A DNA stretch of 64,000 bases from Proteles cristata cristata (GCA_017311185.1 JAESUZ010002871.1:496001-560000), one strand, 5' to 3'; positions 1-12,601 are shown, numbered from the stretch's first letter. The notes: generated by a model from the sequence alone, not told the origin. Made by a program: numbers and translations.

Positions 1-99
1 CATGTGTGCTGGAACGTTCTTTCGAGGATGGCTACGGGCAGCAAGCACACAATCCCTGATAGAAGCTAAGGCTGTTCTGGAGCAAGAGAGGCAGAGTAA

Positions 100-238
100 C
101 TGAGGACTGATGGGTGTGTGGGGGAGGGGGGGTAATGGGCATGGAGGAGGGCACTTGTGGGGATGAGCACTGGGTGTTATATGGAAGCCAACTTGACGAT
201 AAACTATTTGTAAAAAAAAAAAAAAAAGAAAGAAACAA
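100..238 (+). mobile_element. L1 3'-end fragment with target duplication
   Basis: This is a 5'-truncated L1 of 139 bp, consisting of 3' UTR and an A-tail. It has the carnivore L1 signature GGGATGAGCACTGGGTGTTA followed by GACGATAAACTATTTGT and A15. It is flanked by a 13-bp direct repeat, agaggcagagtaa, at 87-99 and 239-251. Confidence 0.9.
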
Positions 239-2734
239 AGAGGCAGAGTAAGAGAGCTGGACTAAATGGGTGTTCAGTGTCGCTAAGTTAATGAGGTGGG
301 AGGGGTGTGGGGGGAGAGGGGAGCGAACGGTGCTGATGGGGGGTGGTGTGTGTGTCTCATGAGGCTCTGTCTCCAACATAGACAAATCCTGCAGCAAGGA
401 TCCTTCAGGGAAGCAGGACAGCCAGAGGCCAAGACATGTAGGAGAAGATAGGAAGTGGGAGGGGCGGAGAGGGAAGGTGAGAAACAAGAGGCGAGGGAGA
501 GACACCTGGAGCCATTCTCCACTTCCCCATGAAGTGGGTGCAAGCTTCTTCTATTCCCGTAATCGCTCTGCCTCATGCCCCCTTGAAATCGGGGTGTTTG
601 CCAGGGGAGGGTGCTTGCCAAAAAGACTGAGTTCCTCAGGTGAGGGGAGGGGTGCTCTTGGGAGAACTACAAATATTCAGGATAGCAAAGGGTGGAAGGA
701 ACGTATCTCCAATCTCTGTACAATTAAAGCCATAAATGTGACAGCAGGGCCAAAGGAGGAGAAACTATGTAGGAATTGTCCCTTAATACACTTATTAGCA
801 AATCTCTCTCAGGCTCACTCAAGTATGGACCTGCATTAGGAATCTGCTGATGGAGGAGCTGTGTCTGGGGTCACATTTTGGGGGCCTCCTGCCTGGGACT
901 GTGGGCCTTAGGCAGAGAATGACACCAAAAAGATGCTTTAGAATCTTTTGAGTCCTTTTCATGACTGACTCGAGCATCTTATAAACAAAGAAGAAAGGAA
1001 GAGGAAAAATAAATGAGGCCACACAGAGCTCTACTGTCCTCAGGAGAGGATAATGATGCTTTAGTAAACATCAGCAGCCATTGTTTAAGCCAGTGTGCCT
1101 CGAAAAGGTACCAGATACATGTGCTTAATACTAATGTTCAGAATACCTGAGCATGGGGAATGAGCAAAGGTCAGGAACTGTGCATGAACATGCTAGAGGA
1201 AGAAGAACATTTGGTGAACATTTGCTATAAGCCAAACCTTTTATAAACATCATCACATTTTTCACATCAAGTGATGTGAGCTTGGATCCCTGAATGATGA
1301 CAAGGGCACAGAGCCCCTGTCCCTTCCTAATCCTCACCCCATGGCCAATCAGTGACCTACAAATGGCAGTGTGGAGACCCAAACTCCCTCATTCAATGCC
1401 ACAGACCCCCATCTGCCTGCCAATGTACCCGCCTGCCTCTTTAGAGAAGATCAGAATTGCTGCACTATTGTTTCTGACCTGTCAAATCCTTTCTACTTAA
1501 AAAGTTAACCTTTAAGTTAACCTGAAGGGTTAAAGAGTTAGCCTTTCTGCTGTAACTGTAACACCAAGGTTATTGTTAGGAGAGGTGTCTAGAGCCCACA
1601 TATGTTGGCTTTGTTAGCTCTCTTCTTGTTGAGAAGCTGGTCAGGTTGTGGGAGATTTTTTTTCTAGACTGTTGTGATGTGACCACACATTTTACTGAAA
1701 GAAATGTCTAAAAAAATGACAGAAAATATACTCTACCACAGAACAAAGTCCAAGGTATGTTGTTGACAAGTTACTTGGACAGGCTCCACACTCTGGATTC
1801 TCTTGGTAGGATTTGTGTCTAAAACAGGGGAGGGGAAAAAGCTCATCTTTTACTTTTTCTCCTTGGTGGCAAATCTTCTCAACAGCACAGTGCCCTCCCT
1901 GTTGCTTGAAAGGATCAATAAATGTGGTCAGAATGGGTTGTCACTTGATATGGTTATAAGGATTAGTGCCTTTAATCTCCACAGAACTGCTAGGTAGGGT
2001 GATGCCACAATACTTTTTTAAAATTCCAGACAGGAGATTCTTGCTAACCACTTGTTATATTTGGATCGCTTCTTGCTCCTTGGCAGCTTGTCAGCATTTC
2101 AAGGTGGGGTGTCCACTGCAAGGTGCTCCTTAACGTGATGCACTTTAGAAACTTCTTCGATGGCTTGGTGCAAGAAACGAAAAGGATACAGTAACTGAAA
2201 TGGCGGTCTTGGCAATTATTCTAAAGAACCATAGAAGTCTGGACACAAGGTTTTCAGCCGTCCACATTTTTCCACGCTGACTGTGGCAAACACTGATAGG
2301 TGTTCATAAAACCTGTTTCCTTCTTTTTCCTGGGTACCCCTCTAGGCTACACTGTTCAATATCCCATGTGGTGGTGAGTGACCACGTGACTAAGAGGGAC
2401 TGTGAGAAGTGTCAGTGTGTGCCACTTCTAGGTCCGGCCCTGAAAAGCCTTCCCAAACACCTTCCACACTTTGTTTTTTCCCTCTTCTGGTTGACTGGTT
2501 AGAGATAACCCCTGGGGACACTTTGGAGGGCATGTGTTGAAAATAACAAAGCCGCTAGTATCCCATGAGCCTGAGTGACTGTGTGGGGCAGCTGTTCTCT
2601 GGACTCATAGCTAAACGACAATAAACTTCTATTGTATTTGGTCCATTATACACTTGGTCTACTTATTACCAGAGTCTATCCTAATGAATATACTGCCCAT
2701 CACTGACTCCTCAACTATTTATTTCTGTATCACT

Positions 2735-3060
2735 AGTCCTGACAATTTTACCCCCCCAAGTTCTTCAAAAGCTTCCTTGGCTCTTAGGATAAAATCCCAA
2801 ATTGTACCATAATCTATGAGAACATATAAGAGCCAGTCCCTGCCTTCTGCCCCCAACCCTCCAGCCACATGTCATGCTACCTTCTTCTCTGCTCTCTGTC
2901 CTATAGCCATACCAGCCATATTCTACTCCTTTAGATGAAGCCTGCTCTTTCTACCTCAGGACCTTTGTATGTGCTAATCCCAAATGACAAACACTGCCTC
3001 CTCCCCCAATCCTTTATCTCCTACTAAGTTTTCTGAACTCTTCTCAAATAGAGAAAATGT
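2735..3060 (+). repeat. L2-type LINE relic
   Basis: Diverged sequence with the typical order of phrases: aaatcccaaattgtacc, cagccacatgtcatgct, cctcaggacctttgtatgtg, actcttctcaaat. Family name from recognition only; edges approximate. Confidence 0.5.
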
Positions 3061-4525
3061 GTGTGAGTAGGCCAGTGCATTAGATCACTTTTCAAGAAGA
3101 ATGTTCATCATACTCATGGCTTAATATTTTTTATGTTTAAGGGTTGGGAAGAATCTGTGAGGCTGCATCTTACAAGTTGAAAGCATACATGTACAAAAAC
3201 TTATTTAATGAGAAACTTCTAAGAACCCAAACATGTAAGGACAGAAGTTAATCTATGTAAATTATATAATATTCTTAGTATAGACTATAAAGTAGCCATT
3301 AAAGTTATACCATGAGAAAGCCACAGAGCCACTTGTATTAGTAACATAAAAGTCACTGCTACTGCCATTGAGCATCACAACATTTTGACTGGAGATTCAG
3401 TTCAAGGGTAACTGCTTTCTCTAGCAAATTCATAGACCAACTAGGTAATCAAAAGTAGTCTCTTTCCCAGCCCTCTGAAGAAATATCTTATTTAACAAAA
3501 GGCATAATGACAAAGGAACACAGATGCATTTTGGTTAACCATGATGAACACAAATGGATCTAGGAGTAAAAATAAAGACTGTACTGTGCATGGCCAGGCA
3601 AGAACTGGGCACGACGGCCTGTGGTCTCACGATAAGGTCACCAAGAGTGAGTCTCTGGATGGAGTCAGGGAGACAGGAAGTGCCATGGGAGAACTGGCCA
3701 AAGCTGGTTTTAGTGTCCCTGGTTCCCTGTGGTAAATACTGCCTTGCCTGGATTCTGCTTCTTCAGTCTCCTTTAAGTTCCCACTTCCTTGTTGTGCTGT
3801 CCCTTGCTCCCCAGTCTTCTATTCCTACAAACCTCACCCATTAAGAAGAAAGCCACCATGTTCCATTTTATCTCAGTCAGTGCTGTCTCTGAGGCCTGTG
3901 TTCGCAGTGATCGTGTGGGAAACGATGGCTCTGCACAGAAGGCCTTACCTGTACCATCAGTCCCTGCATGAAGGGCAGCCCCTTTGGAGGTGTTATGTGA
4001 CTCCTCATCTGGAAATACAGAGCCTGAAGAGCTATGGTTGTGAGGTTGGACATGCAGGCCTAGGGATGCTTTATTAAAAAGAAGCTAATGTAGGATGACA
4101 GAGAGAGATTTATATTTCTGATTTCCTGGAGCTACCAGAATATTTCAGAGGAGACCAGCCTGGCCACTGTTCGGAAACAAACTGCTTTAGGTTAAGATCT
4201 TCTTCCTATTTGAAAATGGGTTATGTGGCTTATGAATCCTAAGTGGAGGTAAAGCTTCTGATAATGGGGTGTAGATCTGAGATAGAGAAAGGCCCAGAAC
4301 AGGGTGCCACTGCCTGTCCACTGTGTACACTGAGCATGACCGGGGAACCTGGGTTTGGGTGTGCCACAGCACGGTGTATCTGCTGAGGACAGCAAGGAGG
4401 GGACTGTAGCCAGGCCCTGGTACAATGCATTTCTTTGCATTGTGGGAGTGAAAACCCTTAGGGTAGATGTCACCAAGTAGTGTGGTCCATAGGAAGGGAT
4501 AATCAGCAGCTGGGTTTTTTATGGC

Positions 4526-4729
4526 TTTTTTTTTTTAAGTTTATTTATCGAGAGAGAGAAAGAGAGAGCCAGGGAAGGGCAGAGAGAGAGGCAGAGAGAG
4601 AATCCCAAGCAGGCTCCACACTGTCAGCGCAGAGCCCAGTGAGGGGCTTGAACTTATGAACCATGAGATCATGACCTAAGCCACAATTAAGAATTTAATG
4701 TTTAACCAACTGAGTCATCCCAGCGCCTC
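4526..4729 (-). mobile_element. CAN-SINE (tRNA-Lys derived)
   Basis: The copy reads tail to head on the + strand: T-run, ttatttat, GA-rich block, caggctccacactgtcag, cagagcccagtg, catgagatcatgacct, and a decayed head (tgagtcatcccagcgcc). Well diverged; no clear target duplication seen. Confidence 0.85.
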
Positions 4730-5057
4730 TGTTGTTTTTTAATTGAAGGTAAGTATCTTTATAAAGAGCATACTACCACCCCCTACTGTCTACTCTTCCT
4801 CCACTTTCCTCTGACTTCCGGTCCCCCATAGGCCTCTGAATTTGCAAGGCTAACTGGAGGGCAATTCCTGTATCACCATTCCTAACAGCACTGGCTATTC
4901 TCATCAATGACTCCTACCACTTTTGATGAGAGTAAGCTCCAGATTCCTGCTGGTCTTATCTCTGCCATCTCTCATGTTCCTCTACCCCTTACTTTTCTAT
5001 TGCCACTGCCCTGAGGTCAGGTCCCCATTATCTCTTCTCTAAACTACTATGCCAGTT

Positions 5058-5168
5058 TTTTGATTTTAAGATTTTATTTTTAAGTAATCTCTATACCCAA
5101 TGTGGGACTCGAACTCACAGCCTGAAAATCGAGTCATATGCTCTACTGACTGAGTCAGCAAGGTGCCG
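5058..5168 (-). mobile_element. Short older tRNA-derived CAN-SINE
   Basis: About 110 bp with a tRNA-like part (gggactcgaactcacagcc, tgctctactgactgagtcag, ggtgccgc) joined directly to attttatttttaagtaatc. The CT block seen in the younger copies is missing, which fits an older CAN-SINE subfamily. Confidence 0.75.
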
Positions 5169-5199
5169 CAACTATGATGACAGCTTCCTTTCTTTCTTT

Positions 5200-5414
5200 C
5201 TTTTAATGTTTTATTTATTTCTGAGAGAGAGAGAGAGAGAGAGCATTAGTAGGGGAGGGTCAGAGAGAGAGGGAGATACAGAATCTGAAGCAGGCTCCAG
5301 GCTCTGAGCTAGCTGTCAGCACAGAGCCTGATGCAGGGCTTGAACCAATGAACCATGAGACAGTGACCTGAGATGAAGTCAGATGCTTAACTGACTGAGC
5401 CACCCAGGTGCCCC
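5200..5414 (-). mobile_element. CAN-SINE (tRNA-Lys derived)
   Basis: Nearly full-length minus-strand copy ending in gccacccaggtgcccc (the reversed head). The GA dinucleotide block at 5223-5243 is expanded. Only 30 bp separate it from the older copy at 5058-5168. Confidence 0.88.
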
Positions 5415-5514
5415 CAATGACAGCTTTTTAATGGGCCTCTCTGGTTCAGTATTTCCTATCTTCAGTCCATTTTATGCACTGCTGTTGGCTTGGGCTTCTG
5501 GAAGCATGGCTCCT

Positions 5515-5975
5515 TAAGGTCGCTATCCACCCACCTTTTTCTGACCTCCTTGGCCCAGCTTTAAGGTCTTCCATGGCATAGTTACAACCCACCTTTCTAA
5601 AGTTTAAGCCCTTTCACACCATTTCTGTACTCTGGGCTCCAGCCAGACCAAACCACACACTTTTTGCTTATTTTTTGGGGCTTTCTTACTTCCATGAATT
5701 TTTCCACACTCTTTTGTCCACTTGGAACACACTTTGCTCCCATCTTTGGATGTTCATATTCTCTCAGTGTGCAAGGCTGAAATAAGAAACCACTTCAGTC
5801 CCAGCCAGAATTCATCTTTCCTCCTCTAAATGCCTGTAGCATTTTCCATGTTCAGGGTGACTGAGGTTCCTTCCTAGCTTTCCTACTAGCCCTGAGTCCC
5901 TGAGAATAGAATCTGTATTTATCTTCGTATCCCCTGACCTAGCACAAGGCTCCATTAATATTTGGACAGATGAAT
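5515..5975 (+). repeat. L2-type LINE relic
   Basis: Diverged relic ending near exon E with the L2-like 3' phrases tgagaatagaatctgtattt, cctgacctagcacaaggct and ttaatatttggacagatgaa. It ends within about 25 bp of the exon E donor. Edges approximate. Confidence 0.5.
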
Positions 5976-5998
5976 TAACACATGAATACATTTCTCAC

Positions 5999-6127
5999 CT
6001 GCAACTTGGCAGTTAATTGTCACGTTCACTCCTTGCACTGTTTTGATGGTGCTTCCTACATCCACTGTGATTGAGGGCTCCTCCGTGTTGATCACAGTCA
6101 CTCGTGATGTCTTCACTAGTGGCTTTC
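5999..6127 (-). CDS. ADAMTSL1: ADAMTSL1 exon E: start of the third Ig domain
   Basis: This coding exon has 129 bp (phase 1 at both ends, so skipping it would keep the frame). It reads KPLVKTSRVTVINTEEPSIT, then VDVGSTIKTVQGVNVTINCQ and VA, with split Gly codons at both edges. It is the beginning of an Ig C2 domain with the first cysteine in TINCQ; the Trp and second cysteine must lie in the next exon, which is outside the window or not recognisable in 1-5998. NVT is an N-glycosylation sequon. Acceptor ttccactttcag, donor gtgagaaatg on the minus strand. It follows exon D after a 16.8 kb intron. Too short to stand out as an ORF, it was found by matching the expected continuation ...TLAGKPLVK of ADAMTSL1. 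Confidence 0.93.
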
Positions 6128-6477
6128 CTGAAAGTGGAAAGGAATATGAGATTTTACGAGATGGTGGCTATGGGCTTGGGGGGCATTCACTTGAAACATG
6201 GGATGACCCACAATGAATAACTAGTATACCCAGGCTTTTCCCACAAACCATGTTTTCCTTTGATAAAGCTGTAACTATACAATATAGAAACCACCCACCC
6301 AGTCACCCACCCACTTACCCACCAAAGAATTGTCAGAATAAGAACAAAGTTTGAAGAATCTGAGGACGGAGCATAGTATCTAAGAAGCTGGGATGATTTG
6401 TGATTTGTGCATTTTATCATTAAATTCATAAATGATATTATATATTCTATTTTAAGGGATTATTATTTTTTCTTCTT

Positions 6478-6686
6478 TTAAAAATGTTTATTTATTTTGG
6501 GAGAGAGAAAGACAGTGTGTGCATGAGCAGGGGAGGGGCAGAGACAAGGGGAGAGAAAATCCCAGGTAGGCTCTGCATTGTCAGCACAGAGCCAGATATG
6601 GGGCTTGAGTCCACGAATTATGAGATCATGACCTGAGCCAAAATCAAGAGTCAGATGCTTAATGGACTGAGCCACCCAGGTGCCCT
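6478..6686 (-). mobile_element. CAN-SINE (tRNA-Lys derived)
   Basis: Complete minus-strand copy from ttaaaaatgtttatttattt to gccacccaggtgccct, with reversed B-box region in ggggcttgagtccacgaa. It lies about 350 bp from exon E. Confidence 0.88.
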
Positions 6687-6689
6687 AAG

Positions 6690-8945
6690 GGCTTACTGTT
6701 TTTAATTTGAAATAATTATTTACTTTGAGATAATTATAGATTCGCATGTAGTTGTAAGAAATAACACAGAGCAATGTTGTGTACTTGCTACCCAGATTCC
6801 CCCAACAGTAACATCTTATAGAACTATAGTATCATAACTAGGACATTGACACTGACAAAGTTAAGCTAAAGAACATTCCCATCACTATAGGAGCCCAAAT
6901 GCTGCCCTCAACCTTGCCTTAATCCTTCAGTAACTTTTAATCTCCTTTCTATTTCTATAATTTTGTCATTTCAAGAACATTAATAAAAATGGAATCATAT
7001 AGTATTGTAATCTTTTTAGATTTTGTTTTCCACTCAGAATAATTCTTTGGAGATTTTATGGGGTCTCTAATGGTACCATGGTTGTGTGCTTTACTTGTTG
7101 AAGGACATCTGGGTTGTTTCCAGATGTGTCTATTTATTTATTTATTTATTTATTTTTTAAATGTTTTATTTATTTCTAGGAGAGAGAGAGACAGCGTGAG
7201 CAGGGGAGGGTCAGAGAGAGAGGGAGTCACAGACTGAAACAGGCTCCAGGCTCTGAGCTGGCAGTCAGCACAGAGCCCGACATGGGGATCAAACCCACAA
7301 ACCGCGAGATCATGACCTAAGCGAAAGTCGGACGCTTAACCGACTAAGCCACCCAGGCGCCCCCAGATGTGTCTATTTAAATAAAGCTGCTATAAACATT
7401 TGTGTACAAGTCTGTGTGTTAACCTAAGTCTTCATTCATCTGGGATAAAGGCCCAGGAGTGCCACTGGTAGGGCATGTGGTAGCTACATATTTTGTTTGT
7501 AAAGAAACTGCTGAACTGTTTTCCAGAGTGGCTATACCATTTCACATGCCCATCAGTAATGAGTGATCCAGTTTCTCTCCATCTTTGGCAGCATTTGGTG
7601 TTGTCATTTGTTTTAATTTTAGCCATTCTGATAGGTGTGTAGTGACATAATTGTGGGGTGAGTTCCCATTTCCCTAACGCTACTGATGTTGATATTTTTT
7701 CATGTGTTTCTTGCCATCTTTACATCCTCTTTGGTGAAGTGTTTCTTCATGTCCTTTGAGCATTTTCTCATTGGATTCTTATTTTCTGTTGAGTTTTGCA
7801 AGTTCTTTATATTCTAGATATTAATCTTCTGTCAGATATGTGGTTTGCAAAGACTTTTTCCCAGTTCTATAACTTTTCATCTTCTTAAACATGTTCTTTC
7901 ACAGAACAAAAGTGTTGTTAACTTTGATAGTCTCATTTATCAAGTTTTCCTTTCATGGATCATGCTTTTGACATTAAGTCTAAAAACTATCTAGGTCTAG
8001 ATCTTCAAGATTTTTACCTATTTTTTTTTTGGTAAAAGTTTTATAGTTTTACATTTTACACTGAAGTCTGTGATACATTTTGAATTAACTTTTATATAGG
8101 TGTGAGACTTTGATAAAATTGCACTTTTTTTTTTTTGCCTATGGATGTACAATTGCTCCATCACCAATTATTGAATAAGCTATCTTTCTTTCATCGCATT
8201 GTTTTTGTACTTTTGTCAAAATAAGTTGGACATATTTTTGTGGCTCTGTCTCTGGGTTCTCCCTTCTATTCCACTGTTCTGTGCATCTATCCATCTACCA
8301 ATATGACATAGTCTTAATAATTGTAACTATATAGTTAATCTTGCATTTGGGTAGGTTGATTCTTTCCACTTTATTTTTCTTTGCTAATCTAGTTTTTTTT
8401 TTTTTCTTTTCTACATAAGGTTTACAACAATTTGTCTACACCCTTAAAATCTTACTGGTATTTTGATAGTGATTACATTAAACTACTCTATCAGTTTGGG
8501 GAGAATTCATATTCTATGTTGCACCTTCCCATACATGAACAGTATGTGTCTATTTATTTAGATCTCTTAATTTCTTCAATCAGTGTTTTATGGTTTCCAA
8601 CATACAAGTTTCATATCCATTTTGTTAGATTTATACCTAATTATTTTGATTTTTTGAGGGATTGTAAATTACATTGTATTTTCAATTTTGCTGTTCATTG
8701 ATAATATATAGATATACTGTTGATTTTTGTGTATACTGTGACCTTGTTAAACTTACACATTAGTTCTAGGACTTGTTGTGTGTAGATTTCTTGTAATTTT
8801 CTATGTAGCTGATCATTTTGTCTACAAACAGTTTTATTCCTTCCTTTCTGATCTATATGCCTATCATTTCACTGGATAGAGCTTCCAGCACTGAGTAAGG
8901 GTGCTGGAACTGGATAAGAATGCAGAATAAGAGTGGTGATGGTGG
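6690..8945 (-). mobile_element. Old L1 relic (ORF2 and 3' part), antisense
   Basis: Read on the + strand this is the reverse of an ancient mammalian L1, with familiar phrases in order: tgagataattatagattcgc, gaaggacatctgggttgttt, tgccatctttacatcctctt, gtcagatatgtggtttgcaa, tgcctatggatgtacaattg, tgttagatttatacctaatt, gaataagagtggtgatgg. It is decayed with no open ORF2 and is interrupted by the SINE at 7137-7362. The SINE target duplication lies inside the L1 phrase 'gttgtttccag', which proves the order of insertion. Confidence 0.85.
7137..7362 (-). mobile_element. Young CAN-SINE inserted in the old L1
   Basis: Full-length copy of the young felid type (ttatttctaggagagaga, cagcgtgagcaggggaggg, agggagtcacagactgaaac, gctggcagtcagcacaga, gcgaaagtcggacgcttaac). 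A 17-bp direct repeat, ccagatgtgtctattta, flanks it at 7120-7136 and 7363-7379. Confidence 0.95.
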
Positions 8946-8999
8946 GTTTTGGGTATGATGAGTGACTTTCAATCTAACCCTGGACATTTTCATATTATG

Positions 9000-9870
9000 T
9001 TATGCAAATCTGGATCTTATTTAAGCCTACTGTTTTAGCTGGCTTTCTCTGCCACCACTAAGATGGGGGAGCAGGGAGGGGCCACCTTATTACTACCTAA
9101 TGGAAGTAGAGGTGCAGATTCTCCAGCTGCCTTTTTTGTCACTCATATGAGGGACTCCTCATTATTGCTGAGCTGTGGTGGGACTTCTGGCTCCCCACAT
9201 GGTCCCCACTGGCCCCACTGTGGGAGGTACCTTATTGCTGCTGGGTGGTAGGTGGAAGTCTCAACTTTCCAGGAGGCCTTCTGTCATGTCACCCCAGAGA
9301 AGAGGGTAAAGAGGGTGCCACAGGGTGAGGGTAGAATTCCAGGTTCCCAATGTGCTTTCCCACCTGCTTTTCACTCTATGGGGATGAAATTCATCTTCTC
9401 TGACACCACATCCATGGGGATACTGAGGAACATTGTTTCATATCTGATGAGGTGAAGTCTAGGTTCCCCACTCAGCCTTTGCTGGTGTGGGTGGTGATGG
9501 ATCATAGTTTTTTGTTTTAAAGTAGAGCTTCCCAAAAGTTTTCTGTCTGGTTAAGCTACCCCTTTCTGGTCCTGTGGCTAGAGAGAGAAGTCTTTAGCTG
9601 AGGCATTTTTTTTATGTTTCCATTGCATTTCCCAATGGCTGGCTTCTTCAGCTCTGAGTGTGGGAGTTAGGAGGCTATAAGAGAACTTGAGGAAGTAACA
9701 ATTGTTTAGTACCTCAGTTCCCAAGATCTCTAGCCAGTCTTCTTTTCCCTCTCCACCTTTTAGTCTTCTTGAGTTTGTTTTATGTATCATCTCCAGGGAT
9801 TTTAATTGTATTTAACAAGAAGAATAGCGAAAAGTGCGTCCGTGCCCTTTTCCCAGAAGGAGAGGCTCTG
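9000..9870 (-). repeat. Probable 5' part of an old L1, with imperfect internal repeats
   Basis: The far end (about 9700-9870: cagttcccaagatctctag, ccagggattttaattgta, aagaatagcgaaaagtgcgt) resembles the reversed 5' region of old L1 elements. About 9060-9480 holds diverged repeats of phrases such as 'gcaccttattactgctgg...ggtggaagtc...ctccccac...gcctt'. It may belong to the relic ending at 8945. Family uncertain. Confidence 0.45.
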
Positions 9871-10599
9871 TGTACATTACATTTTAATAGACCTTTATCA
9901 GCTGGGGATAAAGGTCCAACACTTTGTGTACACGACCACAAGATATATTTAAAAGAATCATTTATTAGGCACCTTGGGGAAGTAAGGGTCCACATGAAAT
10001 CATTTTTATGTACCCTAAGCTTACTTTTTGTAAGCCAAATGGATTTAGTTTTGTTTTAACCATTTTATAGGCAGGACACTCTACAAGGTTGTTCAGTCTT
10101 CTGTGCCTTCATTAACTATGAAGAAAATCATAATTCAACAATGCCCTTTAACTTGCTTTTTATACTTTATGTTTTCTCCCTCATCTATTTATCCACCATT
10201 CCTGCCTATACTGCCATACAGCCTCCTATTTTAAGCTGTCCCTCTTTCTTTTCCTTTTCCCTTCAGACTATATTCTAGGCATAGATTATTAGGCTCATTA
10301 AAACTATGTTCCAAGGCAGAAGTAAGGGTTGAATATGTGCAAAGCCTTTCCGTACCTATTTTGACTGTTTGGGGATCTTTTTCCTTATTTCACCTTGTTC
10401 CATATATATGAGACTATGTATGACCTGAAATAGAGATGAGTGACTTTGTACTATGAGGGTTTCTGAGAATAATACAGGTGATAATAGGGGAGTACAGCTG
10501 GGATGACACTGAGTAAATCTCAGCATATTTACCTTACCTCCCTACCTGCAGGAAGCTCCCCACTCTAACTCCAAATAAACCCTAAATCTAACCCACTCC

Positions 10600-11290
10600 T
10601 CTGTCACTATAATCTAATGTTGTTACCTTCTCCGGCTGGACTGCTGCAGAGCCTAACTGATCTCACTTCCCCCCGTCTTTCAGTACAGTCTTTTTATAAC
10701 AGCCACAATGGTCTTTCTCAAACATGAATCAGATCATGTAACTCCTCAGTTTAAATTATCAAGGGCTTTATCAGTGCAAGTCGAACAAAATTTCAAGCTC
10801 CTTTTCACAACCAACCATGTTCTCTATGGGTTCTGGCACAACTGTCAACCTCTCCTACCTCACTGGAGCCACACTCCCCATCAATCACTGCTCCAGCCAC
10901 ATTGGCCTTCTTTCTCTTTCTCCAAAACATCGTCTCATTTACCAGGGCTCTTCCCTTTCCCTGATATCCTCTAGCGACAGACTTCTGCATGGCTGTCTTC
11001 TTAAGTTGTTCCTCAGGTGCAAGTAACATCTCCTACTGGGACCTTTCCTAACCATTCCATCTAAATAAGGTCTCCCTTTATCCCTGGCCAGTCATTATGT
11101 ATCTTACCACCAACTTCATAAGCAAAGAGCTATCAGAATTTATCATTTATTTGTGTATTCTCTGTCCCCATCCCTCACCAAGTAGCCTCCATAAAAGCAG
11201 GAATCACATCCCCCTTGTTTTCTTCTTTATTCCTACTGCCTAGTCCAGGCACATTAGTAGGTCCTCCGTAAGGATCTGGTAAGTGAATAT
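10600..11290 (+). repeat. L2-type LINE relic
   Basis: Diverged sequence with cagatcatgtaactcctcag, tccagccacattggccttct, a protein-like Pro/Ser/Leu-rich reading frame, aaaagcaggaatcacatc and ctgcctagtccaggcaca in the expected order. The 88-aa ORF here is the relic of the element, not a gene. Confidence 0.55.
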
Positions 11291-11480
11291 ATGTGTGCAT
11301 ATGGTATGCTATGTGCATTACCTGAATGTTTTTTTTGCTTTCATAGCAACCCCGAGGCAAGTAACTACTTGTTTTGTGTAATCAAAGAATTTCAGTTTAG
11401 AGAGACTTCATGGATTGCCCAAGGTCACAGAGCAGCAGGTAGTAGGGCTAACCATGACCCTAGATTTTTGACCTAAAGTC
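11290..11480 (-). repeat. MIR relic
   Basis: Reversed MIR core phrases: attgcccaaggtcacagagc, agcaggtagtagggct, preceded by gcaaccccgaggcaagtaac. Diverged; edges approximate. Confidence 0.5.
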
Positions 11481-11931
11481 TGCTGCTTTTTTACAGGGGA
11501 TCTCAAATGTCTCAGAACTCTCAGGGTACTTATTAAAAACATAATCTTCCTGCTATAGTACAAATTGCCTCACTGTACTAAAAACAACTGTGCCAGTGGA
11601 GAAAAGTAGGTTAGAGACCAGAGAGTTTCAGACTCACAATTACTAAGTTATTTTTCCTATAGGAATTTTAATAATAAAGCTGTTTTTTTATAGCTACAAG
11701 TGTATAGCTATAAAATTCAAATGCCACGGAATTAAATCCAGCCCTTAATTAATTATATTGAGTTTTTGCTTGAAAGTAATGGCCTTTTGTCCTGTCACAA
11801 GAGGTGCCATCATTCTCACAGGCTATTTGTACATTTCTCACTACCTTCATGATCCATTGTTAAGACAAATCGCAAAGTTACCCAAGTATTTATAATCTAT
11901 AAAATGTACACTGAAAATACTGTTTCTTTTT

Positions 11932-12118
11932 TCAAAAATGTTTATTGATTTATTTTGAGAGGAAGAGAGCTCAAGCAAGAGAGAGGGAGAGAGAGAATCC
12001 CATGCAGACTCCATACTGTCCGCACAGAGCTCTACATGGAGCTCAAACTCATGAACTATGAGATGATGACTAACTATGAGATTGGACAGCTAACCAATTG
12101 AGCCAGCCAGGTGCTCTT
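11932..12118 (-). mobile_element. CAN-SINE (tRNA-Lys derived), diverged
   Basis: Minus-strand copy from aaaaatgtttattgattt to gagccagccaggtgctct. The tRNA part holds a short duplication of 'tgactaactatgaga', so the head is damaged. Confidence 0.82.
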
Positions 12119-12601
12119 GAAAATAATGTTTCTTAATCTCTTACATCTATTAGAAAAGCTTGTGTATATTACTGAGTCCCATTCCAGACCTGCTAAATTT
12201 GAATCTCAGCACATAGGGCCAAGACTTTGACTTGGGACACAAAGATTTTCCCTTCCTGAAGACTAGGGCAACCATGAGATGGTTTTAGGTGCTTTTTGAT
12301 TTACTCCCCTGTGGTTACCAAGGAAACAGATTCATCCAGTGTGCATAACCATGCCATTCCAGTATAAAGGAGAGACTTCACCAGTGACAGAGCTCAGACT
12401 TCTGATGAAGTTTTCTGTCCTGGAATGGAAGCTGTAATCTCCATTTTCAGCAAGTTCACAGGTAATTCTGATACACAGACAGGCTTGAGAATCAACAAAT
12501 GACAATCCTTTAGTTTTTCTGTTAACTGATTTCTCTGATTCTTGGTGAACTGGAAAGATTTCTTTTAAGAGATCACTGCTAGCTCCCTATTTGAAACTTT
12601 C

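Larger units (their letters stand above)
1..5998. other. ADAMTSL1: ADAMTSL1 intron downstream of exon E (partial)
   Basis: No coding exon was recognised here. The stretch holds an L1 3' fragment at 100-238, L2-type relics at about 2735-3060 and 5515-5975, and CAN-SINEs at 4526-4729, 5058-5168 and 5200-5414. About 250-2700 and 3070-4520 show no feature I can name; ORFs there lack similarity and splice context. Confidence 0.7.

Noticed and set aside
32..505. 157-codon minus-strand ORF rich in Ser, Pro, Phe and Leu
   Set aside because: It runs through the A-tail and 3' UTR of the L1 fragment read backwards and into purine-rich sequence; low complexity explains its length.
5223..5243. CRISPR-like or regulatory short repeat
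   Set aside because: The GA repeats here and in similar places are the CT block of SINEs read backwards.
1..5998. Next ADAMTSL1 exon (rest of the third Ig domain)
   Set aside because: I looked on the minus strand for the expected Trp and Cys parts of the Ig domain and for a phase 1 acceptor followed by an open frame and found none; it should lie beyond the left edge.
8432..8701. 89-codon plus-strand ORF
   Set aside because: It is the reverse strand of the old L1 ORF2 relic.
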